From assembly GCA_023630585.1 (NCBI GenBank), contig CM042540.1:21834074-21898073 (forward strand): DNA of 64,000 nucleotides, read 5' to 3'. The translations under genes were made by a program, and so were the position numbers. Origin of the DNA: Cranoglanis bouderius. Taxonomy: Eukaryota; Chordata; Actinopteri; Siluriformes; Cranoglanididae. Below, piece after piece: positions 1-12,400 of the stretch. Position 1 is the stretch's first letter. Every line of letters begins with the position of its first letter. The notes under the pieces are model-generated. The model was not told where the DNA came from and ran no database searches. It was given only the letters and a program-made list of their open reading frames with translations.

Positions 1-419
1 CCACACAGTGTGTGAATGTGTACAAAATGTAAAAAGGGTCAAGTTAAAAAGTTCTCAGCAAAGACAGAAGCATACACTGCCACGTTGCCAAAGCCACATG
101 CTGGCCACATGCAACAAGTGAGTGATTAGCGTTGACTAGGGTGAATGTATTGTTTCGCTATTCAATAAGGCATAAACGTTAATGGCATGCATGACAAACA
201 GCTACAGTTCAGCCCAAAAAAAAAAAAAAAAAAAAAAAAGAACACCAGATGACCTACACTAACTTTTGACCCAATATCCATGTTTCCAGGGAATTAAATT
301 TTGTAATATTTCATTGTCCACACCTGACCATAACCCCCATATGTGGACTCCTCAAACTTTTGCAACAAGGTTGGAAGCAGGTATGTTGTAGCATTATGAT
401 TTTCACTGGAACTAAGTGG
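1..419. other. Unannotated flank with A-run
   Basis: I see no exon or recognisable element here. A 23-base run of A occupies about 217-239 and could be an old retroposon tail. The region probably belongs to the hexb intron after exon 11. Confidence 0.4.
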
Positions 420-420
420 A

Positions 421-1245
421 CTAGGCCAAACCTGTTACAGCACAAAGTGAAGTCCATAAGGAACTCCAACACAAGGACAAGGTCCCATGCCAGGCCCCTA
501 GGTGACCATGGTAGAGGAGGAACTTCATTTCCTTTAGAATGGCACTAGTAAGTCCATGGGACCCTAGAGATATGCCATCCACAGTGCTGTGATGCTCTGT
601 GATGACTGCCATATACACCATTAGTGTAGATGGGGACCTGCTGCTGTATAACAGTCCCTGGAGAAAAGTCAAAATGGTAGGAATTTGGCAACAATCCAAT
701 TTCAGCTGCTGAGGTGAATATACGTTGGAGAATAACTTCCACTTAAGGACATACAAGACCCATGTGCTAGGAACCAATCTACAAACCCAGGTGACCAGGG
801 GGACCCAAATCTTGCCCCCAGATGAGGAGTTGAGTTGCTGTAAATGAGACCAATCAGGGAGGACCACCTGTGGAGAGTCTCTGCAAAATGGAGAGATGTG
901 CTTGAGTTTGTACTACCCCGATGATTCATATAGCAGACAGTGACAATATTGTCTGAGCAACACAGCAGCATTCGAGAACCCAGAAGAACTTTAGTGCCAG
1001 ATGGATAGCCCTGAATTCCAACCAGTTGATGTGTACTGTACCTTATATTGAGGGGGCCACAGTACCCCTGTAGCACCCATACAGAGGGGTCAACATCTGC
1101 AGAGTCGAGGGTCTGCTCCAATGATAGCACCAGAACAGTTTATATATATTGCAAGTCACATGTGAAGCATGTAATGCAATATTGTAATTCTCCAGGAGTG
1201 CATCTGCACTCAGCACTTGGGCAGCTCACATGTGGGCATAGTGCT
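421..1245 (-). mobile_element. DIRS1-like retrotransposon remnant (RNase H and tyrosine recombinase)
   Basis: The minus strand first gives an RNase H-like stretch at about 1000-870 (a DN pair, then CYMNHRGSTNSS and an LHFAETL helix), as in DIRS1 elements. In another frame a tyrosine-recombinase N-terminal segment follows at about 760-530: YVLKWKLFSN, then FLQGLLYSSRSPSTLMVYMA and HHSTVDGISLGSH, matching the core-binding domain of fish DIRS1 recombinases. Frames are broken and no catalytic Arg/His/Tyr block is complete, so this is a dead internal fragment. No terminal repeats are recognisable. The family call rests on remembered motifs; a protein search of the translation would settle it. Confidence 0.62.
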
Positions 1246-1379
1246 TTGTCTGAGGAGACCACCATAGCAACATAGCACCAGGATCAACGTCATATGGCCA
1301 AACCTGACATTATGATTAATCATATTGGTCCGAAACCACACCATGGAGCTTGTACACAGGTAAGCAGGGACCTGGCCGA

Positions 1380-1970
1380 ATATAAATTCACAGAGCACTT
1401 TAATAGGTACCCCTGTACAACTAATCATTCATGCAATAATCTAAAATCAGCCAGTCGTGTGGCAGCAGTGCAATGCATAAAATCATGCAGATACAGGCCA
1501 GCTGCTTTGGGTAATGTTCACATCAACTATCAGAATGGGGGAAAAATGTGAGATCAGTGATTTTGACCGTGGCATGATTGTTGGTGCTAGATGGGCTGGT
1601 TTGAGCATTTCTATAACTGCTGATCTCCTGGAATTTTCACACACACAACAGTCTCTAGAGTTTGCTCAGAATGGTGCAATAAAGAAAAAGCATCCAACAT
1701 TCTTCAGTGGCCTTCCCAGTCACTAGATCTGAATCCAATGGAACACCTTTAGGATTTGGTAGAACAGCAAATTCGCAGCACGACTGTGCACCTGTAAAAT
1801 CTGCAAAAAATGCATGATGCAATCACGTCAACATGGACCAGATTCTCAAAGGAATTTCTCCAACATCTTGTGGAATCCATGCCATGAAAAATCGAGGCTG
1901 TTTTGAAAGCAAGGCGAGCCCCTACCCAGTATTAGTATAGTGTTGCTAATAAAGTGCTCAGTGAGTGTAA
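1380..1970 (+). mobile_element. Internally deleted Tc1-like element (family A)
   Basis: The ends carry inverted repeats: GAGCACTTTAATAG near 1394 pairs with the complement of CTAATAAAGTGCTC near 1945. An N-terminal transposase remnant starts at about 1540 (CEISDFDRGMIVGARWAGLS). It jumps to the C-terminal catalytic block at about 1700-1740, where SPDLNPIE has decayed to SLDLNPME and is followed by a stop. The middle of the transposase, including two catalytic aspartates, is missing. Confidence 0.75.
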
Positions 1971-3288
1971 GGTGCCATATAAAATAGTCATGTGACTGCT
2001 TTGGGTTGTACTAGACCATCCAACCGTGCTTGGGGAGAAGATTTCTTCAGAATTGCCATTGCAGCTAGTGAAGGCTCATACCCCTCTCCAGATGCCAAAA
2101 ATTTAAGTTGGGGGGGGTTACATTGTAAAGAAGAACTGCAAGTGACCAGCTAAATACAGGCCAATAGTACTAACAAGGGGGAACCCAATTCAAGGCTAAT
2201 GTGGCATTCTACAAATAATCCTTATATTGTAAAAGTAAGTACACTTCCAAAGGTAGAAAGAAAAAAAGAGGAGGCTATCCCCAGCTTTGTAAGACCGGGT
2301 ACCTGTAGCTTCATCCTTGGTCAGTAGCTTTTAAGCAGATAGCTCCAAATTGTGTTCATGTCATCATATATGCCAAAGTATTATAGCAGTTTTTTATTGC
2401 AAATACTGTGTAATATATCACTGTGATCTTGTTAGAAAATCTAGGTATGCATGCGCTAACACAGATCGCACATAGTGGTATCTTGGTGTTTCACACCATC
2501 CCAGGCAGTTAGAAGGGGTGAGTAGAACTCTTGATTAATTGTGATGGATTAATATTGGATCTACAGTCTTTAGGAGCAGGTAGTATGGTTTTGTTCTTAT
2601 TGTGCATGAAATGCATAATATGAAATGCCCTTTGCAAAATGCTTTCACTGAAAGAATTACTGAAAGGTGTCACAAGGTGGAGGGCAGGAACTAGAAGATT
2701 CTTCAAATTGTCCTTATGCTAAAAACACAGGCATTGGGTGATCAACATTCGGTGCTTAATTTCTTCAAGACAGGTAGGAATAGCACACCAACCTGATGAC
2801 AAACCACTGCCAAACCAACTGCGAGGCCAATGTAAAACAAACAAACAAACAAACAAAAAAACCCCACAAGACCAACAAACATGGAAAAAAAAAACCTTAC
2901 TGTCAAACTGAAACCACTAAGGTGTAGCTAAACAGTTTAGAAAAGGAAGAAAGATGGAGCAGCATAAATTCTCTGTAGTTGAATCACTAAACCTGAGGCC
3001 TGGGAGTGAAGCATAGGCTAATCGCACAGCAGTTCTGGGGAGTTACAGACAATCCACATTTTGTACTACAGCTATAACTGACCCTTTAACATCTAAATCA
3101 TCGGAATCATCTGAAGTAGAGAATAAAAGTAAAAAAAAATATAAAAAATTAAATCTAGCACAGCACAACTACTGGCTAATCAGAAATAAAACTAATCACA
3201 AATATCTATGTGAATCAGGCATACTATAACAGTAGATATCTACAGTAAAAAAAACTTTATAATTTCAGACCATTCACTGAGCACCAAC
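1971..3288. other. hexb intron sequence, nothing recognisable
   Basis: Downstream of hexb exon 11 on the minus strand. I searched for the conserved GGEACLWGEYVD block of exon 12 and did not find it, so the next exon lies off the left edge. An (AAAC)n run sits near 2837-2860. Confidence 0.5.
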
Positions 3289-3463
3289 CATCGAAACTGA
3301 GCGGCTCAACTTTGTAGTACTTCTGCCAGTCCTGTCCATAACTAATGTAGTCCAGGTACCAGGGAGCAGACAGAATGGTGTTGAAACCTGCCCCAGTCAC
3401 GTTCAGAAGCTCCTGATCCAACTTGTTGTTTATCCAAACACCCACCACTGTGTCAGCTTTCAG
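3289..3463 (-). CDS. hexb: hexb exon 11
   Basis: 175 bp encoding LKADTVVGVW, then NVTGAGFNTILSAPWYLDYI and SYGQDWQKYYKVEPLSFD. Last visible exon; donor GTTGGT follows a split Gly codon. Confidence 0.94.
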
Positions 3464-6400
3464 CTGCAACAAGCACACAACTCATTGGATGGCTTCTAAA
3501 ACAAGTCTAATAACAAAAAAAGGCCTATTGGATGAGCGGGCACAAATGCAGATCACTGCATGCCAAGCAAGTTTGGTAGAATGGTTAGCAATGCAGCTGG
3601 CAAGCTCAAAATGGAAGTCAATCATTTTTAAAAATGAGAATTCAGTAAAGTGAACAATTACCCTGATGATTAAGGTGATGATTTGCTGATATTTTTTCCC
3701 CCTCACAAAGAAAAATCACAGATCATTTGCATTTGTCACTCTAGGTTAAGAGAATAGTTCAGCAAACAATAAAATTTACACAATTTGTCCCTTGCTCCAA
3801 ACAGTCCATCAGCATGACTGCTAATATTGCTAACAAGTAAGAGAAGCTTTAAGCTACTTGTTTACCTTTGTGCAGCATGCTTTGTTTGATTGAGAACCGT
3901 GGTAGGGAATTGTGTAAAATTTCATCTTTGGCCAAAATATTCCTTTTAGTTACCAGACAAAAGTGGGATCATGGATAAAAAGTGATGTCAATTGTGCATT
4001 CTAGCAATGGCTTATACATACTGGATTCAGCAAAAGACCATTTTACCAGATATTACAGATGGTTCCTGTTAAAAAGCTTGAAGCTTCCTTATCATCAGGC
4101 CAAATACCAAATGGCTTCCTATTCACTATACTGTATGTTCACTACATAGGCTAGAGCATTATAGATTGGTACCTATGTGGTGGCACTATACGCCCAAAAG
4201 ATCACCTCTTGAGATTTAGCCACAAAATGTGTGATAATTATCACATCACTAAGACCCATCACTTAATGTCCCAAGCTTATTATAACAGTTTTTTTTTTTT
4301 TACTGGATATTTATTTCCATTTTCCACAATCAGGATTTTCAATTGTCCAATGACTCCTTGGGACTACTTGCAAATAAGACCTAAATAAGACTAGCTAATC
4401 TTATGACAGAAAGAGGAACCAATGTCATAAATTAAATGACAGCAATAAAAAATAAAATGGTCAAATTTGCCTATTAAAATTGTCCTTTTAATCTTGTCAT
4501 CTATGACCATCACCATGCCTTGCATAAATGGCACTGCCTTGCATCTTCTAACATACAGGTGCATCTCAATAAATTAGAATGTCGTGGAAAAGTTCATTTA
4601 TTTCAGTAATTCAACTCAAATTGTGAAACTCATGTATTAAATAAATTCAATGCACACAGACTGAAGTAGTTTAAGTCTTTGGTTCTTTTCATTGTGATGA
4701 TTTTGGCTCACGTTTAACAAAAACCCACCAATTCACTATCTCAACAAATCAGAATACTTCATAAGACCAATAAAAAAAACATTTTTAGCGAATTGTTGGC
4801 CTTCTGGAAAGTATGTTCATTTACTGTACATGTACTCAATACTTGGTAGGGGCTCCTTTTGCTTTAATTGCTGCCTCAATTCGGCATGGCATGGAGGTAA
4901 TCAGTTTGTGGCACTGCTGAGGTGGTATGGAAGCCCAGGTTTCTTTGACAGTGGCCTTCAGCTCATCTGCATTTTTTGGTCTCTTGTTTCTCATTTTCCT
5001 CTTGACAATACCCCATAGATTCTCTATGGGGTTCAGGTCTGGTGAGTTTGCTGGCCAGTCAAGCACACCAACACCATGGTCATTTAACCAACTTTTGGTG
5101 CTTTTGGCAGAGTGGGCAGGTGCCAAATCCTGCTGGAAAATGAAATCAGCATCTTCAAAATGCTGGTCAGCTGAAGGAAGCATGAAGTGCTCCAAAATTT
5201 CTTGGTAAACAGGTGCAGTGACTTTGGTTTTCAAAAAACACAATGGACCAACACCAGCAGATGACATTGCACCCCAGATCATCACAGACTGTGGAAACTT
5301 AACACTGGACTTCAAGCAACTTGGGCTATGAGCTTCTCCACCCTTCCTCCAGACTCTAGGACCTTGGTTTCCAAATGAAATACAAAACTTGCTCCCATCT
5401 GAAAAGAGGATATTGGACCACTGGTCAACAGTCCAGTTCTTCTTCTCGTTAGCCCAGGTAAGACACCTCTGACGTTGTCTGTGGTTCAGGAGTGGCTTAA
5501 CAAGAGGAATACGACAACTGTAGCCAAATTCCTTGGCACGTCTGTGTGTGGTGGCTCTTGATGCCTGGACCCCAGCCTCAGTCCATTCCTTGTGAAGTTC
5601 ACTCAAATTCTTGAATCGATTTTGCTTGACAATCCTCATAAGGCTGCGGTTCTCTCGGTTGGTTGTGCATCTTTTTCTTCCACACTTTTTCCTTCCACTC
5701 AACTTTCTGTTAACATGCTTGGATACAGCACTCTGTGAACAGCCAGCTTCTTTGGCAATGAATGTTTGTGGCTTACCTAGTGAACCAAACTGAGAGACCA
5801 TTTTGAAGGCTCAGGAAACCTTTGCAAGTGTTTTGAGTTGATTAGCTGATTGGCATGTCACCATATTCTAATTTGTTGAGATAGTGAATTGGTGGGTTTT
5901 TGTTAAATGTGAGCCAAAATCATCACAATTAAAAGAACCAAAGACTTAAACTACTTCAGTCTGTGGCACTGAATTTATTTAATACAAGAGTTTCACAATT
6001 TGAGTTGAATTACTGAAATAAACGAACTTTTCCACGACATTCTAATTTATTGAGATGCACCTGTACTAACAAAACCTGTGACAGTGTTGACACCCAGTGA
6101 TTTTGCTTGGAGAGACATCTGTAGCTTGGCATTTTGTTGTATTTTTCTTAATTATATTAAATTCTGTACAATTAAAAGCCAACATCTCTTACCTTAACGC
6201 CATTGTCAAAGACCTCCTGCCAGACCATGTAGCCCTTATTGGTGGCTTTTACAATGTCAAGAAGCCTGAAGTTAGATTCGAGTCATACATTAGTGACATT
6301 AGTTTGGAGGTTTTACACATTGAATTTTCATGAAGATGAGATCTCCTACCTTTGAATATAGTAGGACTCCAGTTTGCTGTAGTCTTGGCCAAAGCCTTGC

Positions 6401-9400
6401 TGCTCCATAAATTTCTGAATGTCAGGGTTTGACCTCCTAAAGGGGCATGGGGGGAAAGGGGAAAAAAAAAATCAGAAAAAGAAAACTCACTTCTCAGACA
6501 TTTTTACAACTTAACTATACTCTCCGCTTTGGTTGTAGGAACGAAAACCAAGGGTTGCAGTGTCTCAGAACCGAAAATTGTTAAGAATTTGTGTTGTTCT
6601 GTGCAGTTTTGACTTTAGCTGTTTTCACCCAAATGTTTCACAAAAATTAAGCAATTTAGTTTGAAAAGTCAGAACACGAGACATTTAAAAGAGAGTGCAA
6701 CACAATGGCATTGACATGCTATCACAGTCAACTTCTACTGAAGTGTCATCTTTTCCACCTCTATTATAACTTTCATGTGCTATATTTGGTGCAGTACTTC
6801 CAGCTGGAATCACTAAGTTAGTGAAGAACAAAACTGCTTTTCATAAGCATCTCCTCTCACCAGCAGGAGAAATCGACTTCGTCTCCCCCAAGGTGGATGT
6901 AGGCGTCAGGGAAAACAGTGCTGATTTCTTTGAAGAAGCGGGCCATGAAGTCGTACGTGGAGTTGAGGATGGGGTTCACAGGACCAAAGGTACCTACAGG
7001 GGTGCTGCCTGAGTAGCACGGGGTCAAAAGACCAGCCTGACCTACACAAAGTTAAAGAGACACCAAGGCCATTAATTTCTAGTTGAATTGTGACCTGCAC
7101 AAGTCACTTATTTCAAATATCCCTAAAATAGGCATCTCATTTCGTAAATCTGTATTAAAATTTTGATTTTTGAAAATTTTGAATTTTGAAAATTAACCTG
7201 TATTAGATTTATGCTGTAGGCTAACCAAGCATGCTATCTGGCCTCCAAAATTTCCATTCCATGAAAGTCACATTTGCAATTGCACAGTCCCCCCAAAACT
7301 ATTCATTTGTTTGTGCTATACACCAAAGACATATTGCATTGAGATCAAAAGATGTAGATGAGACAAGGGTTTAGGATTTCAGCTTTTATATCCTGACTGT
7401 TGTTTTGGGGTTTTGCTTCACAGCTCTCACATTGTTTCGGTCATAAGCTGTTGTTGTTTTCCTTGGCCAACCCATTCCGTGTATGTTGCTCAGTACACCA
7501 GTGGTTTCTTTCTTTTTCAGGACATTCCAAATTGTTGTATTAGCTATGCCCAATGTTTGTGCAATGCCTCAGATAGATTTTCCCAGCTTCAAAATGGCTT
7601 GCTTTTCTCCCATGGACAGCTTTCTGATCTTCAGGTTGGATTATCCTTTTTAACAACAAATGCAGCCTTCACAGGTAAAACTGAAGGCTAAAACCAAGAG
7701 TAGATGTTCAGACCAATTTAATGTTTAAAACAATCAATCTAACAGGACACACCTGGGTAACAACTAACACCTGTCAGTCACATGTTCCAATATTTTTGCT
7801 CGCCTAAAAATTGGGTGGTCTGATACAAAATGTGCTATCGTCTACGTCGTTTAACACATCAACATATAAATACCAGGAATTTCTAAACTCTTCTCATATT
7901 CTTCTTTTGATCTCAAACCCAAATGTCTTCAGTCTACATCAAAAACAAATTAATTAGCATTGCCGTTCCAATAGTTTCAGGGATTGTAAGTATGAAAGTG
8001 ACATGAGCAGAGTATTATTTGAGAACTAGCGCATGTGACCAAGCTAAACCACTTCCTAAAACTAAACTAAAATCCCTTTACCATTGTTTCAGCTTAGACA
8101 GAACATGCACCGACAGCAAAACATACAAAGCACACATTTATAACGAATATAAAACAATAGTACACATACAGTATATCCCGTATGACTTTTCACTAACCTT
8201 TTCCCCATGACTGGGTGTGGCCTGGAGTGTCGAACTCAGCAATGACTCGAATGCCTCGCATACGAGCAAACTCAATCACCATTTTCACATCAGCCGGTGT
8301 GTACACATGTGTGTAAGGGTGATAGGCTCCCTTTGGTAACATAAAACATAATATACAAGTAGTACACACTATCCTAATTGCAGCTAGAATAAAGAGAACT
8401 AGACTATGGAATGATATTGACAAGAAATGCAGCCCACTTGAAATAAGTGCACTGATTGGTAGAGAAATATGACTTTGAGCCTACAAAGGAAGAGAACACC
8501 AAGGTGGACCAGGGTGGCTATTGCAACTATAGTGTTATTAGAAATTCTGCAACATTGTTTTATAATATATTTTCACCTACCCGCTATTCCCAGGACAGCA
8601 GCCAAAAAGAATAAGGGGAGCAAATTTTCTTTTTAGAACTGGAAAGCAAACTAATAATATGCTACATTATTAGTATATCAGTTGCAGTAATTACAGTGTA
8701 GCTTTAGTGATGTACGTATAAAGAGTGGCTGACTAATTAACGTTGCCTAGTGCAGATTTGATTCAATTTTCTCTACTGAAGTAACCAAATTATAGAAGAC
8801 GATCAGGAATCTATTGTAAAACCTCAGAAAGCAATCGTTCTTCATATGATCTAATATGGTGTCCGAGCCCATAATTTACAAAGATCTTGCTGAACCTGCT
8901 TTTCTAAAGAAGATGAGTAAGTAATTAAGTGATGACTTAACCATCACATGGAGGCTGTGTTGCATTAAAGGTTGAATACACTTGTGTTTTTTGAAGCAAA
9001 ACCTTCACTGAAATGTGATAACATGACTCCTATGGAGTCTGTGAGCTCCAAGTAGTTTTTAGTCATATTAACACTTTTATTATGTTGTAGTAATAATTCT
9101 AAAACGCTTGATGATTAAGAGTTCAATGCAGTAGAAGAAACAATGAGCCGATAAATGGCGTTCTTTGATACGGATCGCGGCACCTCCTGTAAAATAACAC
9201 TTTTAGGCCCTTCTCCTCTTCTCTAATTACAACCGCACCCTCAAGTACAGCTTAGGGCTGTGATTGCATTTCAGGGTGGCACTACTGCAACATTCTGCTG
9301 AGAGTGAAATGCAATGCAAAGGGGAATTATATTCACTTCTGACGCAAAGTCAGCATTTAATTTAAATAATTTTTTTTTTTAAAAAAGCAATAAAGACAAA

Positions 9401-12400
9401 GTGACATAAGAGCAATGCAATGAAGGCTTTGTTTCAGCCTCTGTGTATTGCATTTCACATTTTACGCCTGGTGTGATTGCTTTTTTGGCAAGGAATCTGC
9501 TCCATAGGTCATCACTTGTGGTGTCTTACAACTAATGCAATAAAAGGGTGTTTATTTCCCAGAACGTACTAGAACATAGTGCGTATGCTGTACCTTACAG
9601 TGTAAGAAAATAGAAAGGTTTAATCAGTTTCAAAAATCAGAAATGAGTACAGAGAAATTAAACTTAAAAAAGGAAGAGACAAAACACAGCTTTTGTTAGA
9701 AGATTATACAAGACAGCTCACTCTTTGACTGAGGTCAGGGAAAGTCCGACTCAAGAAGGGGAAGGAGTGATCGTCCACAATGTGCCAGTGGAAAACGTTA
9801 AATTTGTTCATCGCCATGGCTTCCTACAGAAACAGCATGAGAACATTTGGTTACACAAAGCATTTTGTAAGAAACTTTGATTTTGCACGTTTGCAAATGC
9901 ATCAGCTTTTATCTGAGTTTGCATTAAGCACAGATTACTTACTTACAGATACAATACTTGCTACAGTTTCTGGCCAGAACCTAACGCTCGAAAACTGGTG
10001 CATCAGTTGACACATAAATAAGTTGTATTGCTCCTAGGGAAGGTTTCCAGATATCACAGTTTGTATCATTTATTTGTCAAATCTTTTGCCCAACAGTGGC
10101 AGCTGGGCGGTGCTGGGATTTGAACTTCCGATCTTCCGATCAGTAGCTCAACATCTTAACCACTGAGCTACCACTGCTGGGTGGGTATATAATAAAATAT
10201 TTACAAAAATGTGAGGGGTGTACTCACTTTTGTGAGATACTGTAGGTGGACGCCAGTCCAGATCCCGACTCATGTGCAATTGAATCTGCTGTATGTAGTA
10301 CATAGTTCTTCCATAGTTTTTGTATATTAAATTAATCCTTTACTTTGAGGGACTTTTGCACATTTGTCATACATTTCTCAGGACCTTAAACAATAGCTAC
10401 TGTCACAAAGCTGCTTTACAAAAATCTGGATGTATATTTAGATTCTTGTATAACTACACAAGTTGAACTTTGCTGTTTGCTGGTTTGACAGCTAGCAGTA
10501 GTCAAACAACACTACTGAGTCTGCAGAATGAAACCAATCCTGACATCTTGCTTAGTTCAACCGTTTGTCTGTTTTATTTATGATGAAAGATCATGTGATG
10601 TGCATTTTGTACTTGGTCATGAGGACCATAATGGTAGACATGTGCTTTTCTTGATACACAAGTTTCACCACTTCCTTGACTTGTTCTTTCAAACTGAGAG
10701 TAGATAATACACTCCATAGAGAGAAAAAAATCAACTGTGAGTAAAAACCACCAGAACCAGTTTATCCAGTAAACCTATTATACAGTTGCAACTTGTAGGT
10801 GAACGATTAGTGACTGGCAGCCATTCTCTACCCAATCCATGGATGGAAAGAGACCAAAATAGCACCACTGCTCACTAGGCATGAACATTAATGTAATTTT
10901 CAGAACTATCATGATCTATACGAACTATATCATTATGGAACTGTGAACTGTAATTGTTAACACGTGATGGATAACTACACTGATTAAATTATGACAGGCT
11001 ATAATCTGTAGATTGTTGGGTGGTGAATGCTGAAGTGACATTATATACATACAGGTGCATCTCAATAAATTAGAATGTCGTGGAAAAGTTTGTTTATTTC
11101 AGTAATTCAACTCAAATTGTGAAACCCGTGTATTAAATAAATTCAATGCCACAGACTGAAGTAGTTTAAGTCTTTGGTTCTTTTAATTGTGATGATTTTG
11201 GCTCACATTTAACAAAAACAGGACATCCATCCAACATTTATAAAATGACAAGACAAAAATTTACCAGGGAGGCTGCCAAGAGACCAACTGCAACATTAAA
11301 AAAAGCTGCAGGAATACAGTGGTGCTTGAAAGTTTGTGAATAGAAATAAGATATATATATAATTTTTTATATTTCTGCATAAATATGATCTAAAACATCA
11401 GATTTTCACACAAGTCCTAAAATTAGATAAAAGAGAACCCAGTTCTCCCAGGGGACAAAAATATTATACTTGGTCATTTATTTATTGAGGAAAATGATCC
11501 AATATTACATATGTGTGAGTGGCAAAAGTAAGTGAACCTTTGCTTTAAGTATCTGGTGTGACCCCCTTGTGCAGCAATAACTGCAACTAAACGTTTCTGG
11601 TAACTGTTGATCAGTCCTGCACAACGGCTTGGAGGAATTTTTCCTCAGTACAGAACAGCTTCAATTCTGGGATGTTGGTGGGTTTCCTCACATGAACTGC
11701 TTGCTTCAGGTCCTCACATTTCTATTGGACTATGGTCAGGACTTTGACTTGGCCATTCCAAAACATTAACTTAGGGTCATTATCTTGCCGCATGGTCCAC
11801 TTTTTCTTGGGTTTCAGTTCACGGACAGATGTCCTGACATTTTCCTTTAGAATCTACAAGCCGTCCAGACCCAGATGCAGCAACACAGGTCCAAACCATG
11901 ATACTACCACCACCATATTTCACAGATGGGATAAGGTTCTTATGCTGGAATGCAGTGTTTTCCTTTCTCCAAACATAACGTTTCTCATTTAAACATAAAA
12001 AAAAAAAGTTCTATTTGGTTTTATCCAACCACAACACATTTTTCCATTAGCCTTCTGGCTTGTCCACGTGATCTTTAGCAAACTGCAGATGGGCAGTAAT
12101 GTTCTTTTTGGAGAGCAGTGTTTTTCTTCTTGCAATCCTGCCATGCACACCATTGTTGTTCAGTGTTCTCCTGATGGTGGACTCACGAACATTAACATTA
12201 ACCAATGTGAGAGAGGCCTTTAGTGGCTTAGAAGTTACACTGGGTTCTTTTTTGTGACCTCCAGGACTATTACACGTCTTGCTCTTGAGTGATCTTTGTT
12301 GGTCTACCACTCCTGGGGAGGGTAACAATGGTCTTGAATTTCCTCCAATTCTACACAATCTATCTGACTGTGGATTGGTGTAATCCAAACTCTTTAGAGA

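Noticed and set aside
1..3288. Remaining hexb exons 12-14
   Set aside because: Searched the minus strand for the GGEACLWGEYVD and RPLWPRA-type blocks and found none; they must lie off the window.
10075..10190. tRNA gene
   Set aside because: A- and B-box-like words are present but no cloverleaf with paired acceptor stem; better explained as a SINE-like fragment.
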